Of a stretch of 39,375 nt of DNA, positions 27,431 to 35,757 are shown one piece after another. Position 1 is the stretch's first letter. Every line of letters begins with the position of its first letter. This DNA comes from Myxococcales bacterium. Lineage in GTDB: Bacteria > Myxococcota > UBA4151. The notes under the pieces were generated by a model. The model did no database searches. It saw only the letters and a program-made list of their open reading frames with translations, and was not told where the DNA came from. The translations under genes and the position numbers were made by a program. The DNA lies in NCBI GenBank assembly GCA_002722845.1, contig PBND01000055.1:1-39375 (forward strand). Reading direction: 5' to 3'.

Positions 27431-29829
27431 CGGAAAAGTCTTTTCCTGGCGAACTCGGTATTCTTCCGCTCCGAAACGATATCTTCTTTCCCAATGCCTT
27501 ACTGCAACTGACGGTGGGAAGACCCCGTTCGGTCAATCTTTTGAAGCGTCTAGAAGCGGGCGAAATCCAACTCGGAATCGTCGCTCAGCGGGACCCGAGA
27601 GAAGAAGATCCAGGACTGGATGATCTCTTTCGGGTGGGAACTCGGGCCAAGGTCATCAGCATGATGCCGACGGCCACGGACCGCTATCAGCTGCTCGTCA
27701 AAGGACTCGAGCGCTTCGAGTTGAAATCGCTGAGCGAGAAAAATGGCCACCTGACGGGGGAGGTTGAACAACTTGAGACCCAGGGCGGGGAGAGCGACCG
27801 CAGCCGAGAGCTCGCCGAAGACCTGCGTAAGAGGGCACTAGAATATGTCGATTTGCGCCAGGACTTGCCCTCTCGGGCCAAGGGCGTTCTTGGCGGGCTG
27901 AGTGATCCAGACCGCCTCGCCGATTTCATTGCGGCCCACTTAGAACTGGATCTTGAGCGCCGTCAGGAGGTCCTGGAAGCCCTCGATCTGACCCAACGGC
28001 TTGAGATTGTGCTCGCGCTCCTCGAAGAGGCCTGCCAGGAACTGCAGATCACGTCGAAGACCACCCGCAATATCGAATCTGAGCGCAGCCGACATCAGCG
28101 GGAACAGTTTCTTCGCAGCAAGATGAAGGCGATTCGGGAAGAACTCGGTGAGGGTGAAGAGGACAGTGATCAAATCGATGCACTTGAATCACGCCTCCTC
28201 GCCAAAGACCCTTCGGAGGCCGTCAGGAAAATGGCTGCCCGGGAGTTCCGACGACTCCGCTCGATGCCTTCTTCCAGCGCCGAGTATGGTGTCATTCGAA
28301 ACTACTTGGAATGGCTTGCGGACATGCCGTGGAACCAACTCAGCGAAGACCGACTTGACCTCTCCCAGGCCGAAGAGATTCTCGACCGAGACCATTACGG
28401 CCTTGAGAAGCCTAAAAAACGGCTGCTGCAATTCCTTGCCGTCCAACAACTCAAAAAAGAGCTACAAGGCCCGATCCTTTGCCTCACGGGGCCCCCGGGC
28501 GTGGGGAAGAGTTCCCTGGCGAAGGCGATGGCCGAAGCCATGGGTCGCAACTTTGCGCGCATCGCCTTAGGCGGGGTCCGGGATGAGGCTGAGATCCGGG
28601 GCCATCGTCGCACTTATGTCGGCGCCTTTCCTGGTCGCATCGCCAAGGCCATGAAACAGGCTGGAACGATGAACCCCCTCATCCTCCTCGACGAGGTGGA
28701 TAAACTCTCCAATGACTTCCGGGGCGATCCGGCCAGTGCGCTTCTTGAGGTACTCGACCCAGAACAGAACCAAGAGTTCGCTGACCACTACTTGGATGTT
28801 CCACTGGATCTTTCCCGAGTCCTCTTCGTCGCCACCGTCAACAGCACATCTCCCCTGGCTCCAGCCCTTAAGGACCGCTTGGAGATCCTCGAGGTGAGCT
28901 CCTACACCCATCAAGACAAAGAGCATATCGCCCAGGGACACCTCATCCCTCGGCAACTGTCGCAACACGGCTTGGACAGCGAGGATCTAGAGCTTCTTGA
29001 GGGAACACTCGCCCGCCTCATCGATCACTACACACGGGAGGCCGGTGTTCGGCAGTTGGACAGAGAACTCGCCAGCTTATGCCGGGAAGCCGCCATCGCC
29101 CGAGTCAATGAAACGGGCCCCCTGCGGGTCGAGCCCGACCACCTGAATGATCTTCTGGGCCCGCGCAAATTCCACTCCGAACTCCCCGAACCCCATGCGC
29201 TTCCAGGCCTCGCCCTCGGACTTGCATGGACCCAGGTTGGCGGTGAGATCCTCCATGTGGAGGTGACGGATATGCCTGGCACTGGCAAGCTCAAGCTGAC
29301 CGGTCGCCTTGGCGATGTCATGAAGGAAAGCGGCGAGGCTGCACTCAGCTACCTGCGGGCCAACGCGATCAAGCTGGGGCTCACTGAGGATGCCCAGGAG
29401 AACCTGCTGGAAAAACGAGACCTTCATATCCACTTTCCCGCAGGCGCAACGCCAAAGGATGGTCCTTCTGCAGGGGTTGCGATGTATTCAGCCATCCTCT
29501 CCCTCCTGCGGAGCACCCCCCTACCCGCTGATCTCGCCATGACCGGTGAGATCTCACTCCGAGGTCGAATCCTCCCGGTCGGCGGTATTCGGGAAAAAGT
29601 CCTCGCCGCCCATCGGGCCGGCATCCCTCGAGTCCTCCTGCCCCGGCGTAACGAAAAGGACCTCGTGGAGGTGCCCGAGGCGGTGCGCTCCCAGTTAACG
29701 ATCCATCTGGTCGATGCTCTGGACGAGGTGACGGAACTCATCTTCGCCCAGGCCCAGCCCAATAGTCTCGACGGAGAAACCCGCTCCCAAAGCGACAGTT
29801 CCAAGCCATCGGAGCGCATCCGGACTTGA
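27427..29829 (+). CDS. lon: ATP-dependent protease La (Lon), second copy
   Basis: A second complete Lon (800 residues). It has the LON domain (LGILPLRNDIFFPNALLQL), a central helical region, Walker A GPPGVGKSSLAKA near residue 355, and the protease dyad Ser681 in PKDGPSAG and Lys724 in GGIREKV. A short acidic and Ser-rich tail follows the protease domain. It differs clearly from lon-1 in the N-terminal domain, which usually selects substrates. Start and stop overlap neighbours by 4 bases each (ATGA with astD, TTGA with dtd), so it is expressed with arginine catabolism and tRNA proofreading genes. Confidence 0.95.
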   Translation: MTEKSFPGELGILPLRNDIFFPNALLQLTVGRPRSVNLLKRLEAGEIQLGIVAQRDPREEDPGLDDLFRVGTRAKVISMMPTATDRYQLLVKGLERFELKSLSEKNGHLTGEVEQLETQGGESDRSRELAEDLRKRALEYVDLRQDLPSRAKGVLGGLSDPDRLADFIAAHLELDLERRQEVLEALDLTQRLEIVLALLEEACQELQITSKTTRNIESERSRHQREQFLRSKMKAIREELGEGEEDSDQIDALESRLLAKDPSEAVRKMAAREFRRLRSMPSSSAEYGVIRNYLEWLADMPWNQLSEDRLDLSQAEEILDRDHYGLEKPKKRLLQFLAVQQLKKELQGPILCLTGPPGVGKSSLAKAMAEAMGRNFARIALGGVRDEAEIRGHRRTYVGAFPGRIAKAMKQAGTMNPLILLDEVDKLSNDFRGDPASALLEVLDPEQNQEFADHYLDVPLDLSRVLFVATVNSTSPLAPALKDRLEILEVSSYTHQDKEHIAQGHLIPRQLSQHGLDSEDLELLEGTLARLIDHYTREAGVRQLDRELASLCREAAIARVNETGPLRVEPDHLNDLLGPRKFHSELPEPHALPGLALGLAWTQVGGEILHVEVTDMPGTGKLKLTGRLGDVMKESGEAALSYLRANAIKLGLTEDAQENLLEKRDLHIHFPAGATPKDGPSAGVAMYSAILSLLRSTPLPADLAMTGEISLRGRILPVGGIREKVLAAHRAGIPRVLLPRRNEKDLVEVPEAVRSQLTIHLVDALDEVTELIFAQAQPNSLDGETRSQSDSSKPSERIRT

Positions 29830-30263
29830 GGGCAGTCATCCAGAGAGTTCGACGGGCGCAGGTGTCTGTCGGCGGGGAAACGGTGGGACAAATCGACCAG
29901 GGCTTGCTCGCCCTCGTCTGCGCGATGGACAATGAAGAGCCCCAACTGGAGTGGTGGGCCAAGCGGCTGACTCATCTGCGCTGCTTCCCCGACGAGCAGG
30001 GCCGGATGCAGAATTCTCTCATCGATATCGATGGGGGCTTACTGCTCGTCTCCCAATTCACCCTCTCAGATGACGGGCGAAAAGGCCTCCGCCCAAGCTT
30101 CTCCCGGGCCAGTGACCCAGCGATCGCCGAGGCCCAACTCGAGGCCTTGGCGCAGCGCTGCCGGGGCTACCTTAGCCAGGTTGAAACAGGGGTCTTTGGG
30201 GCCGATATGCTCGTTGAGCTTAGCAATGATGGCCCCGTCACACTCATCCTCGACCACGCCTAG
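29826..30263 (+). CDS. dtd: D-aminoacyl-tRNA deacylase
   Basis: DTD removes D-amino acids (and glycine mischarged on tRNA-Ala) from tRNA. The 145-residue product starts MRAVIQRVRRAQVSVGGETV. It carries the active-site SQFTL motif and the cross-subunit Gly-cisPro segment NDGPVTLIL, with RPSFSRA between them. Length is standard. The TTG start overlaps the lon-2 stop (TTGA). It ends just before two parS sites. Confidence 0.95.
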   Translation: MRAVIQRVRRAQVSVGGETVGQIDQGLLALVCAMDNEEPQLEWWAKRLTHLRCFPDEQGRMQNSLIDIDGGLLLVSQFTLSDDGRKGLRPSFSRASDPAIAEAQLEALAQRCRGYLSQVETGVFGADMLVELSNDGPVTLILDHA

Positions 30264-30264
30264 G

Positions 30265-30280
30265 TGTTTCACGTGAAACA
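30265..30280. promoter_or_regulatory. parS site 1
   Basis: TGTTTCACGTGAAACA is a perfect 16-bp palindrome identical to the widely conserved chromosomal parS consensus bound by ParB. It lies one base after the dtd stop codon and 44 bp centre to centre from parS site 2. Confidence 0.97.
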
Positions 30281-30308
30281 ACTCTCCTCACACGCAACCA
30301 CGCCGAAC

Positions 30309-30324
30309 TGTTTCACGTGAAACA
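30309..30324. promoter_or_regulatory. parS site 2
   Basis: An identical 16-bp palindrome, ten bases before the rsmG GTG. Its last base is the first of the AGGA ribosome binding site of rsmG, so bound ParB would cover the leader of the rsmG-parA-parB-bactofilin operon. Confidence 0.97.
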
Positions 30325-30333
30325 GGACCTATC

Positions 30334-30894
30334 GTGAACAAGTTGGTGGTCGATTCTGTTCAGGGCGAAGTTCTTGAACCCCTCCGGCATCTTCTCTGGA
30401 AGTGGAATCAGGCCCACAACCTCTTCAGCCGTCGTCTCAAGCCAAACGACCTGGCTGAGCGACTCCTGGAGTGTCTCGCTTTCGCCCCCTTCCTTCCTCC
30501 TGGCTGTCGGGTGGCCGATCTCGGGAGTGGTGCAGGCCTCCCTGGTCTGCCGCTGGCCATGATTCGCCCCGATTTAGAACTCACGCTGGTGGAGCCGCGG
30601 GCCAAACGTTGCACGTGGCTGCGCTATGCAGCCCAACAACTGGATCTCCCTCTCACCGTCATCGAAGGCCGCTGGGACCCATCGTGGACGGACTTCGACC
30701 GAGTGATCAGCAGAGCGGTCTTCCCGCCCGCAGAGTTTCTTGAAGCTGTTGGCGCATTGGCTTCGGTCAGTGTCCAAATGACAGGACCTGATCCCGGCCA
30801 TGTAGAAGACCGTCAGCGCTATGAAATATGGCTCGATGGCCAGTCGAAAGGCTCAATCCTTGCAGGGGTAAAGCTGGCTTCCATAGGAGTCTAA
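30334..30894 (+). CDS. rsmG: 16S rRNA m7G527 methyltransferase
   Basis: RsmG (GidB) methylates G527 of 16S rRNA; loss gives low-level streptomycin resistance in other bacteria. The SAM-binding motif VADLGSGAGLPGLPLAMIRPD is present, followed by LVEPRAKRCTWLRY and the ISRAVFPPAEFL segment. At 186 residues it is slightly shorter than usual (about 205), mainly at the N-terminus. It begins MNKLVVDSVQGEVLEPLRHL from GTG. It precedes parA by 3 bases, the common gidB-parA-parB order, but mnmE and mnmG are not upstream here. Confidence 0.93.
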   Translation: MNKLVVDSVQGEVLEPLRHLLWKWNQAHNLFSRRLKPNDLAERLLECLAFAPFLPPGCRVADLGSGAGLPGLPLAMIRPDLELTLVEPRAKRCTWLRYAAQQLDLPLTVIEGRWDPSWTDFDRVISRAVFPPAEFLEAVGALASVSVQMTGPDPGHVEDRQRYEIWLDGQSKGSILAGVKLASIGV

Positions 30895-30897
30895 GCA

Positions 30898-31731
30898 ATG
30901 GCGACCGTGATCGCAGTGGCAAACCAAAAGGGTGGCGTGGGCAAGACGACGACCGCCGTGAATCTCGCGGCGAGCTTGGCCGCAGCGGAACGGCGAGTTC
31001 TCCTGGTCGATTTCGACCCGCAAGGCAATGCAAGCAGCGCTTTCGGCGTCCATTGTCAACTGGGCGACGCTCAGATCTACCATGCGCTTGTTCAGGACTT
31101 GAGCCCCGAAGAGGTGGTACAGCGAACGATTCTTGAGCACTTGGACCTGATTCCCGCCGGTCAAGATCTCGTCGGCGCAGAGATGGAGTTGGTCTCCTTT
31201 CTCGGTCGAGAAAGGCAACTAAGCCGGGTTATTGACGCTTTGAGGGATCAATACGACGAGATTCTGATCGACTGTCCCCCGAGTCTTGGCCTCCTCACAC
31301 TCAACGCGCTGGTTGCGGCGGACTCGATTCTGGTGCCGCTCCAAGCAGAGTTTTATGCGATGGAAGGCCTGAGTCACCTGCTCGAAACCGTCGATCGCGT
31401 ACGCGCGTCGTATCACCCTGATCTCAAGCTCGAAGGCATCGTCATGACCCTCGTTGACGGTCGCACCAGACTTTCTGATCAGGTGATTAGAGAAATCCGA
31501 AACTACTTCTCAAATCTTGTTTATCGTACTGATATACCAAGAAACGTCCGCCTTGCAGAGGCCCCAAGCCATGGCAAGCCAGCGCTACTTTACGACATCA
31601 CATGTCGTGGCGCTCAACGCTATCTTGATCTGGCCTCTGAATACCTTGAAAGGAATGCTCGTGAACAGCAACAGTCGCCTGGGCAAAGGCTTCAGCGCCC
31701 TGATGGACGAGAAGCGCCCGCAACGGTCTAG
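30898..31731 (+). CDS. parA: Chromosome partitioning ATPase ParA/Soj
   Basis: ParA is a DNA-binding ATPase whose gradient moves ParB-parS complexes. The 277-residue product has the deviant Walker A NQKGGVGKTTTAVNLAA (about 9-25) with the signature lysine, Walker A' in LLVDFDPQGNAS, and Walker B in ILIDCPPSLGLLTLNAL. DNA-contact residues typical of Soj are in the C-terminal half (RLAEAPSHGKPALLYD). A Gln-rich C-terminal tail of about 25 residues extends over the parB start, overlapping it by 71 bases. Confidence 0.97.
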   Translation: MATVIAVANQKGGVGKTTTAVNLAASLAAAERRVLLVDFDPQGNASSAFGVHCQLGDAQIYHALVQDLSPEEVVQRTILEHLDLIPAGQDLVGAEMELVSFLGRERQLSRVIDALRDQYDEILIDCPPSLGLLTLNALVAADSILVPLQAEFYAMEGLSHLLETVDRVRASYHPDLKLEGIVMTLVDGRTRLSDQVIREIRNYFSNLVYRTDIPRNVRLAEAPSHGKPALLYDITCRGAQRYLDLASEYLERNAREQQQSPGQRLQRPDGREAPATV

Positions 31732-32527
31732 CGACCTTCAGGAACTGCCGCTTAGCGCCATCGATAGGGACCCACAACAGCCACGCCAGGTCTTTGACGA
31801 TACGCTCCTCACGGAATTGGCCGCATCCATGGCATCCCATGGTCTCCTGGAGCCGATCGTCGTCTGTCCGACCGGCAGCGGCCGTTATCAAATCATCGCA
31901 GGAGAACGCCGGTTTCGTGCCGCTGGCAAGTTAGATTGGCAACGTATCCCAGCGGTGATTCGAGAAGCTCACGCCCAAACCAATACCATCCTGGCCCTCG
32001 TGGAGAATCTCCAACGCAGCGACCTTCACGTCCTCGAAGAAGCCGATGCCTACGCCCAACTGCAGCGGGATCATGGCTTCTCTCAGGGAGAGATCGCCCA
32101 GCATGTGGGCAAAAGCCGCTCATCGATCGCCAATGCGCTCCGCCTGTTGCGGCTCGGTGAGCCCAGCCGCTTAGCGCTCGCGTCGGGCCAAATTGATATG
32201 GGTCATGCGCGAGCACTCCTCGGCCTCCAAGAAGGCCAACAACAAGACGAATGCCTTCAGGCCTTGCTCGCCGGGAGCTGGTCCGTACGAAAGACAGAAA
32301 ACGAGATTAGACAGCGCCTCGCCGTCGAAAATACCGACGAGGAGCCCCTGAAACAGCCCAGAAAGGGGGAGTTGGTATGCGACCCGGAGTTGGAACGTTA
32401 TTTTGGCGTAGAAGTGATTCTCAAAGGCCGGCAGATTCGCCTGCAGGCGAAATCACCGGAGCAAGCGAAAACAGTCTTGAGCAAGATGAGTCAGTTGGTG
32501 AGCCTGGTGGAAGGAAACGAACAATGA
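31661..32527 (+). CDS. parB: Chromosome partitioning CTPase ParB
   Basis: ParB loads on parS and spreads as a CTP-dependent clamp. The 288-residue protein starts MNSNSRLGKGFSALM, the usual RLGKGLxAL start. It shows the CTP-binding GERRFRAAGKL motif and the ENLQRSDLHVLEEADAY motif, a helix-turn-helix (SQGEIAQHVGKSRSSIANAL) and a C-terminal dimerisation domain. The frame is open upstream to 31517 within parA. The GTG at 31661 has AAGGA at about 7 bases, whereas the ATG at 31655 is too close to it. The stop overlaps the bactofilin start by 4 bases. Confidence 0.95.
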   Translation: MNSNSRLGKGFSALMDEKRPQRSSDLQELPLSAIDRDPQQPRQVFDDTLLTELAASMASHGLLEPIVVCPTGSGRYQIIAGERRFRAAGKLDWQRIPAVIREAHAQTNTILALVENLQRSDLHVLEEADAYAQLQRDHGFSQGEIAQHVGKSRSSIANALRLLRLGEPSRLALASGQIDMGHARALLGLQEGQQQDECLQALLAGSWSVRKTENEIRQRLAVENTDEEPLKQPRKGELVCDPELERYFGVEVILKGRQIRLQAKSPEQAKTVLSKMSQLVSLVEGNEQ

Positions 32528-32913
32528 ACAAAGGAATGCATACCGTTCTCGGCCCAGAGGCCCGGTTTGAAGGAAGTCTCGATTTTGAAGGCGATGTTCG
32601 CATCGATGGATTTTTTCGCGGCGACATCGTCAGCCGAGATCGACTCATCGTTGGCGAAGGAGCCCGGATTGAGGGCACGATTCGGGTGGGAACCTTGATT
32701 CTCAACGGCGTCGTCGAAGGCGTCGTGATCGCGACGCAAGGAGCCGAACTCGAATCCCCCGGCCGACTTGTTGGGGAGCTTCACACGCCATCGCTGCAAG
32801 TGGCTCGTGGTGTCGTGTTAGACGGCACGGTTCACATGATGAACGAAGGTGTCGAACTCGCAGTGGTCCCCGAAGACCCGATGGAAGCCCAAAGCCCCCT
32901 CATTAGCGGTTGA
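32524..32913 (+). CDS. Bactofilin-family cytoskeletal protein
   Basis: Bactofilins polymerise into filaments as right-handed beta-helices without nucleotide. The 129-residue product is almost entirely the bactofilin domain: a short N-tail, then LGPEARFEGSLDFEGDVRID, GFFRGDIVSRDRLIVGEGA and further six-residue rungs to about 110, with an acidic tail. The ATG overlaps the parB stop (ATGA). In Myxococcus xanthus bactofilins anchor the ParABS machinery, so a role in chromosome segregation is a reasonable inference here. The 3' end overlaps the convergent gene by 11 bases. Confidence 0.9.
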   Translation: MNKGMHTVLGPEARFEGSLDFEGDVRIDGFFRGDIVSRDRLIVGEGARIEGTIRVGTLILNGVVEGVVIATQGAELESPGRLVGELHTPSLQVARGVVLDGTVHMMNEGVELAVVPEDPMEAQSPLISG

Positions 32914-34093
32914 GCAAGTTTTCAATCGCAGCCTGAAAATGGCTCAGGTTCACCAGAAGGACTCGCTCTTCTCGAACGAGCACCTTGCCTGGCTGTCCCG
33001 GTACTGGGTCGAGAAAGCGCCGCTCGGTCCAGCGAACCTCCTCCTGGGGTTCGGTGCCCCTAGGACCAAATCTCAAAGCGAGCGCGGCCGCGAGGTGAAC
33101 CTCCTCCTCGGGCACGGTTTCTCCTTTACCCCGACGCAGCAAAACATGAGGACCTGGCCCATTTCGGCGATGAAACCAAAGGTCACGCCCCCGGCCGAGA
33201 CCAAAGGTCACGCGGTGATTTGAACTGGCGTCCTTACCCACAAACACGTCACGCCCCGACGGGAGACAATAGCGCCGAACGCCCTTCTCTGCTCTTCCCC
33301 TTGCCGGCCCAGCGGCGGGTTGCACCGTTCTTCGTGGCGGCTCTTCACCTTCGATCGCTACCCATCGAGCTTGCAAATGCTCGAGGCGGTCAGCACGGCC
33401 TTTTTGACGCCGCTCTTCACGGCGGGCCTCTTTATAAAATCGATCCACCCGGTCCTGCAGGCTCTCTCCCCGGCGCCGATCGATTCGGTCCGCTGGCGCT
33501 TCCCCGTCGAAGGAAGGCAGCAAAAAGACCTCGGTCTCCTGGGTCACTTGGTGCCGGAGGGAGGAAAGCCGCTGACCAAAGGCTCGTAGGCCTTCCGGGT
33601 CTCCCGGATCGGCCCGCCTTAGCTCATCCATCTGCTTGCTGATCCGCCCCTGTTCCCGCGCTCGCCAAGAATCCACTTGCTCTTGTCGCCGTTTCGCTAA
33701 AAATTCCTCGGTGGGATAGGGGGTCTCCAAAGGCAGGCTGCTTTGCCAATCCCCCCCCAGAATCGAATGATCTTGCAGGCGAAGACCAGCCTGCCTCCGT
33801 CGCCAATTCAAAGCGAGCACCTGGCCCTCTTCCAAGGCCAACTCCCAAAGACCAGGGGCCTGTCGCAGGCCAATGATGGTTTTGCCGACCAAACGATGCC
33901 GCCAAGGCCCCTGGCTTCCATGGGGTTGAGATCCTTTAAAGGGCCCATCGGTCAGCAGGTACACCCCTGCCATCGGCTTTGCCATCAAGAGTAAGACATG
34001 AACGTGCGTTCGCCTCGAGCCCAGTTGAAGATGCAATGCATCGTCTTGAGGCCGGCGTAGCCCTTGGATTCGAAGGGGAAGTAAAAGGCTCAA
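32903..34093 (-). CDS. Compact NFACT-family (RqcH/Tae2-like) protein
   Basis: A 396-residue relative of RqcH/Rqc2, which bind ribosome-nascent-chain complexes in rescue. The C-terminal third is a clear NFACT-R domain: GRDVFVGKDASSNHRVTFGL, DLWFHRRNGPGPHVLL, and PGQPGKVLVREERVLLV. The middle (about 160-280) is an Arg/Glu-rich coiled coil. The N-terminal part (1-150) resembles an abbreviated NFACT-N, but the DR motif used by RqcH for tRNA binding is not visible. Canonical RqcH has about 550-570 residues, so the protein is 150 or more shorter. The TTG at 34093 overlaps the stop of the upstream barrel gene (TTGA); the frame upstream of it runs inside that gene. Confidence 0.75.
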   Translation of the reverse strand: MSLLLPLRIQGLRRPQDDALHLQLGSRRTHVHVLLLMAKPMAGVYLLTDGPFKGSQPHGSQGPWRHRLVGKTIIGLRQAPGLWELALEEGQVLALNWRRRQAGLRLQDHSILGGDWQSSLPLETPYPTEEFLAKRRQEQVDSWRAREQGRISKQMDELRRADPGDPEGLRAFGQRLSSLRHQVTQETEVFLLPSFDGEAPADRIDRRRGESLQDRVDRFYKEARREERRQKGRADRLEHLQARWVAIEGEEPPRRTVQPAAGPARGRAEKGVRRYCLPSGRDVFVGKDASSNHRVTFGLGRGRDLWFHRRNGPGPHVLLRRGKGETVPEEEVHLAAALALRFGPRGTEPQEEVRWTERRFLDPVPGQPGKVLVREERVLLVNLSHFQAAIENLLNR

Positions 34094-34818
34094 GGAGACC
34101 GACGACGCAATTGGGCTGCAAATCGAAAACCAATGAATTGGGTCTGACTTTCGAGATCTCGCCGGTAAGCCAAACCAAGCCATCCTCCCTTTTCAAGATA
34201 GTCGATTGCAAAGGCGTAGGACCGGGGACTGCGCGCGGCATCAAGACGACCCCCGAGTTCTAAGCGCATCCGCTGTCTTTCGAGGAGAATTCCCAGGCGT
34301 GAAGAGAGGTCATTTTGGAGATCAAGGCTCGCCCTGAAACCGCCCTGGCGCCCTCGGTACAAGCCAGAAAAGGTCCAGGGCGTGGCCAATTCCTCCACTG
34401 AAAAGTCGTAATGAACACCAAAGATCATGGGCCCCTGAACGAGGGCTACGCCGGTTCGTGCAGAAAGGTGGCTCCAATCCTCGTTGGGTTTTACCACAGC
34501 GAGACCGGCGGCCAGTTGGGGGCTCAACAAGAGCCCTAAGCCTGTCTCCCCAATCAGGCTGCCGTCGGGCTGGGAGACGAGTAAACCCAGACTTCCAGCC
34601 ACGGGCCCCGAGACAGCGTCCACTGCCCCAAGGCCCAAGGTGTAATCGCCCTTGTCGAGTTGGCGAAAAGCCCCGCCCATATAGAGATAGCTTCGACCCA
34701 AGGACAGGGCTGCAGGGTTTTGCCCTGGCCCCCATCGGTCCGAGTCGAGAGCCATTCCTCCATCGAGGCCCAACGTGGAAGGCGTTGCCGCCAGCAGAAG
34801 AAGAACATAGACAGGCAT
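34090..34818 (-). CDS. Outer-membrane beta-barrel protein
   Basis: A 242-residue exported protein with a signal peptide (MPVYVLLLLAATPSTLG). After it comes the GPGQNPAALSLG segment seen at the start of PorV/FadL-like and similar barrels. Regular alternating strands with Gly- and aromatic-rich turns follow (YLYMGGAFRQ, YTLGLGAVDAVSG, GWLGLAYRRD). The C-terminal strand FIGFRFAAQL ends near the terminus, as expected of outer-membrane barrels. Family and cargo are unknown. Its stop overlaps the NFACT gene start. Confidence 0.7.
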   Translation of the reverse strand: MPVYVLLLLAATPSTLGLDGGMALDSDRWGPGQNPAALSLGRSYLYMGGAFRQLDKGDYTLGLGAVDAVSGPVAGSLGLLVSQPDGSLIGETGLGLLLSPQLAAGLAVVKPNEDWSHLSARTGVALVQGPMIFGVHYDFSVEELATPWTFSGLYRGRQGGFRASLDLQNDLSSRLGILLERQRMRLELGGRLDAARSPRSYAFAIDYLEKGGWLGLAYRRDLESQTQFIGFRFAAQLRRRSP

Positions 34819-34890
34819 CAGAAACTCGCTTTCGGTCCCAGCGCTTTACTTGCAAAGTCCATTCCGCTGAGCATGAGGAAATATGAAACG

Positions 34891-35757
34891 ATGAGCTCGA
34901 TTCGCAGTGTGATCATTCCGGCTGCAGGGTGGGGGACTCGACTGCTTCCGGCCAGCCAGTCCGTCCCTAAAGAACTGCTACCCATCTACGACCGGCCGGC
35001 CATTGAGTGGGTTGTCGAGGAAGCCCTCGCTTCGGGTATTGAGCGGGTCATCTTTATCAGCGCCCGGGGTAAAAGTAGCATTCTCGATCACTTCGATCGT
35101 CACCCCCTCCTAGAGTCTATCCTTCAGCGCAGTGGCCATGAAGCCTGGGCCCAACGTATTGCCGATCGCAATCGAAGTGCTGATTTCATCGAGATTCGCC
35201 AAGGTGAAGCCCTCGGACTCGGTCATGCCGTGCTCTGCGGTGAGCCCTGTATCCAAGAAGAATACTTCGCCGTCATGCTTCCCGATGATCTCTATCTCGG
35301 CGAGCCACCGGCCCTCGGCGAGTTGATCGCGCTCCATGAAGAGAAGGGTGGCTGTGTCCTTGGCTTACATACGGTCGAACGGCAGCAGAGCCGGCAATAT
35401 GGCATGGTCGCCGGCGAGCAAATCAGTGCGCACCAGTGGCGACTCGAGGACATGGTTGAAAAGCCACAGCCCGAAGAGAGCCCCAGTTGCCAGGCGATTA
35501 CCGGACGCTACCTGGTTCATCGCTCACTCTTCGATATTCTAAGGAGCCAGAATCGGGGAGCTCTCGGTGAGATTCAACTGACAGATGGCCTGCGTCGCTT
35601 GGCCCAGGAAGGCCTCTTTCACGGCCTCGTCCCGAGGGCAGCTCGCTTTGATTCAGGCTCTGCCTTAGGGCTCTTGATCGCAAGCCTTGCTCAGGGCCTA
35701 AAAAGTAAGGATGCTGCCGCACTACGGCATGCGATTGAAGAGTTGACTTCGTCCTGA
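34891..35757 (+). CDS. galU: UTP-glucose-1-phosphate uridylyltransferase
   Basis: GalU makes UDP-glucose for envelope polysaccharide and sugar interconversion. The 288-residue product has the nucleotide-binding start AAGWGTRLLPASQSVPKELL, the conserved DRPAIEWVVEEA, the catalytic-site VMLPDDLYLG and VEKPQPEESPS. The glycine loop has GWGTR instead of the usual GLGTR. The frame is open to 34660, but the ATG at 34891 matches the family start and has GAGGAA upstream; an ATG six codons earlier is possible. The stop overlaps the next gene (TGATG). Confidence 0.93.
   Translation: MSSIRSVIIPAAGWGTRLLPASQSVPKELLPIYDRPAIEWVVEEALASGIERVIFISARGKSSILDHFDRHPLLESILQRSGHEAWAQRIADRNRSADFIEIRQGEALGLGHAVLCGEPCIQEEYFAVMLPDDLYLGEPPALGELIALHEEKGGCVLGLHTVERQQSRQYGMVAGEQISAHQWRLEDMVEKPQPEESPSCQAITGRYLVHRSLFDILRSQNRGALGEIQLTDGLRRLAQEGLFHGLVPRAARFDSGSALGLLIASLAQGLKSKDAAALRHAIEELTSS

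Noticed and set aside
31517-31660. N-terminal extension of parB
   Set aside because: It lies inside parA in another frame; the RLGKGFSAL start with a ribosome site before 31661 fits the family.
32377-32523. N-terminal extension of the bactofilin
   Set aside because: It overlaps the parB coding region; the ATGA overlap at 32524 gives the natural start.
34660-34890. N-terminal extension of galU by 77 codons
   Set aside because: It lies over the 5' end of the divergent barrel gene, and the GalU family begins at the ATG at 34891.
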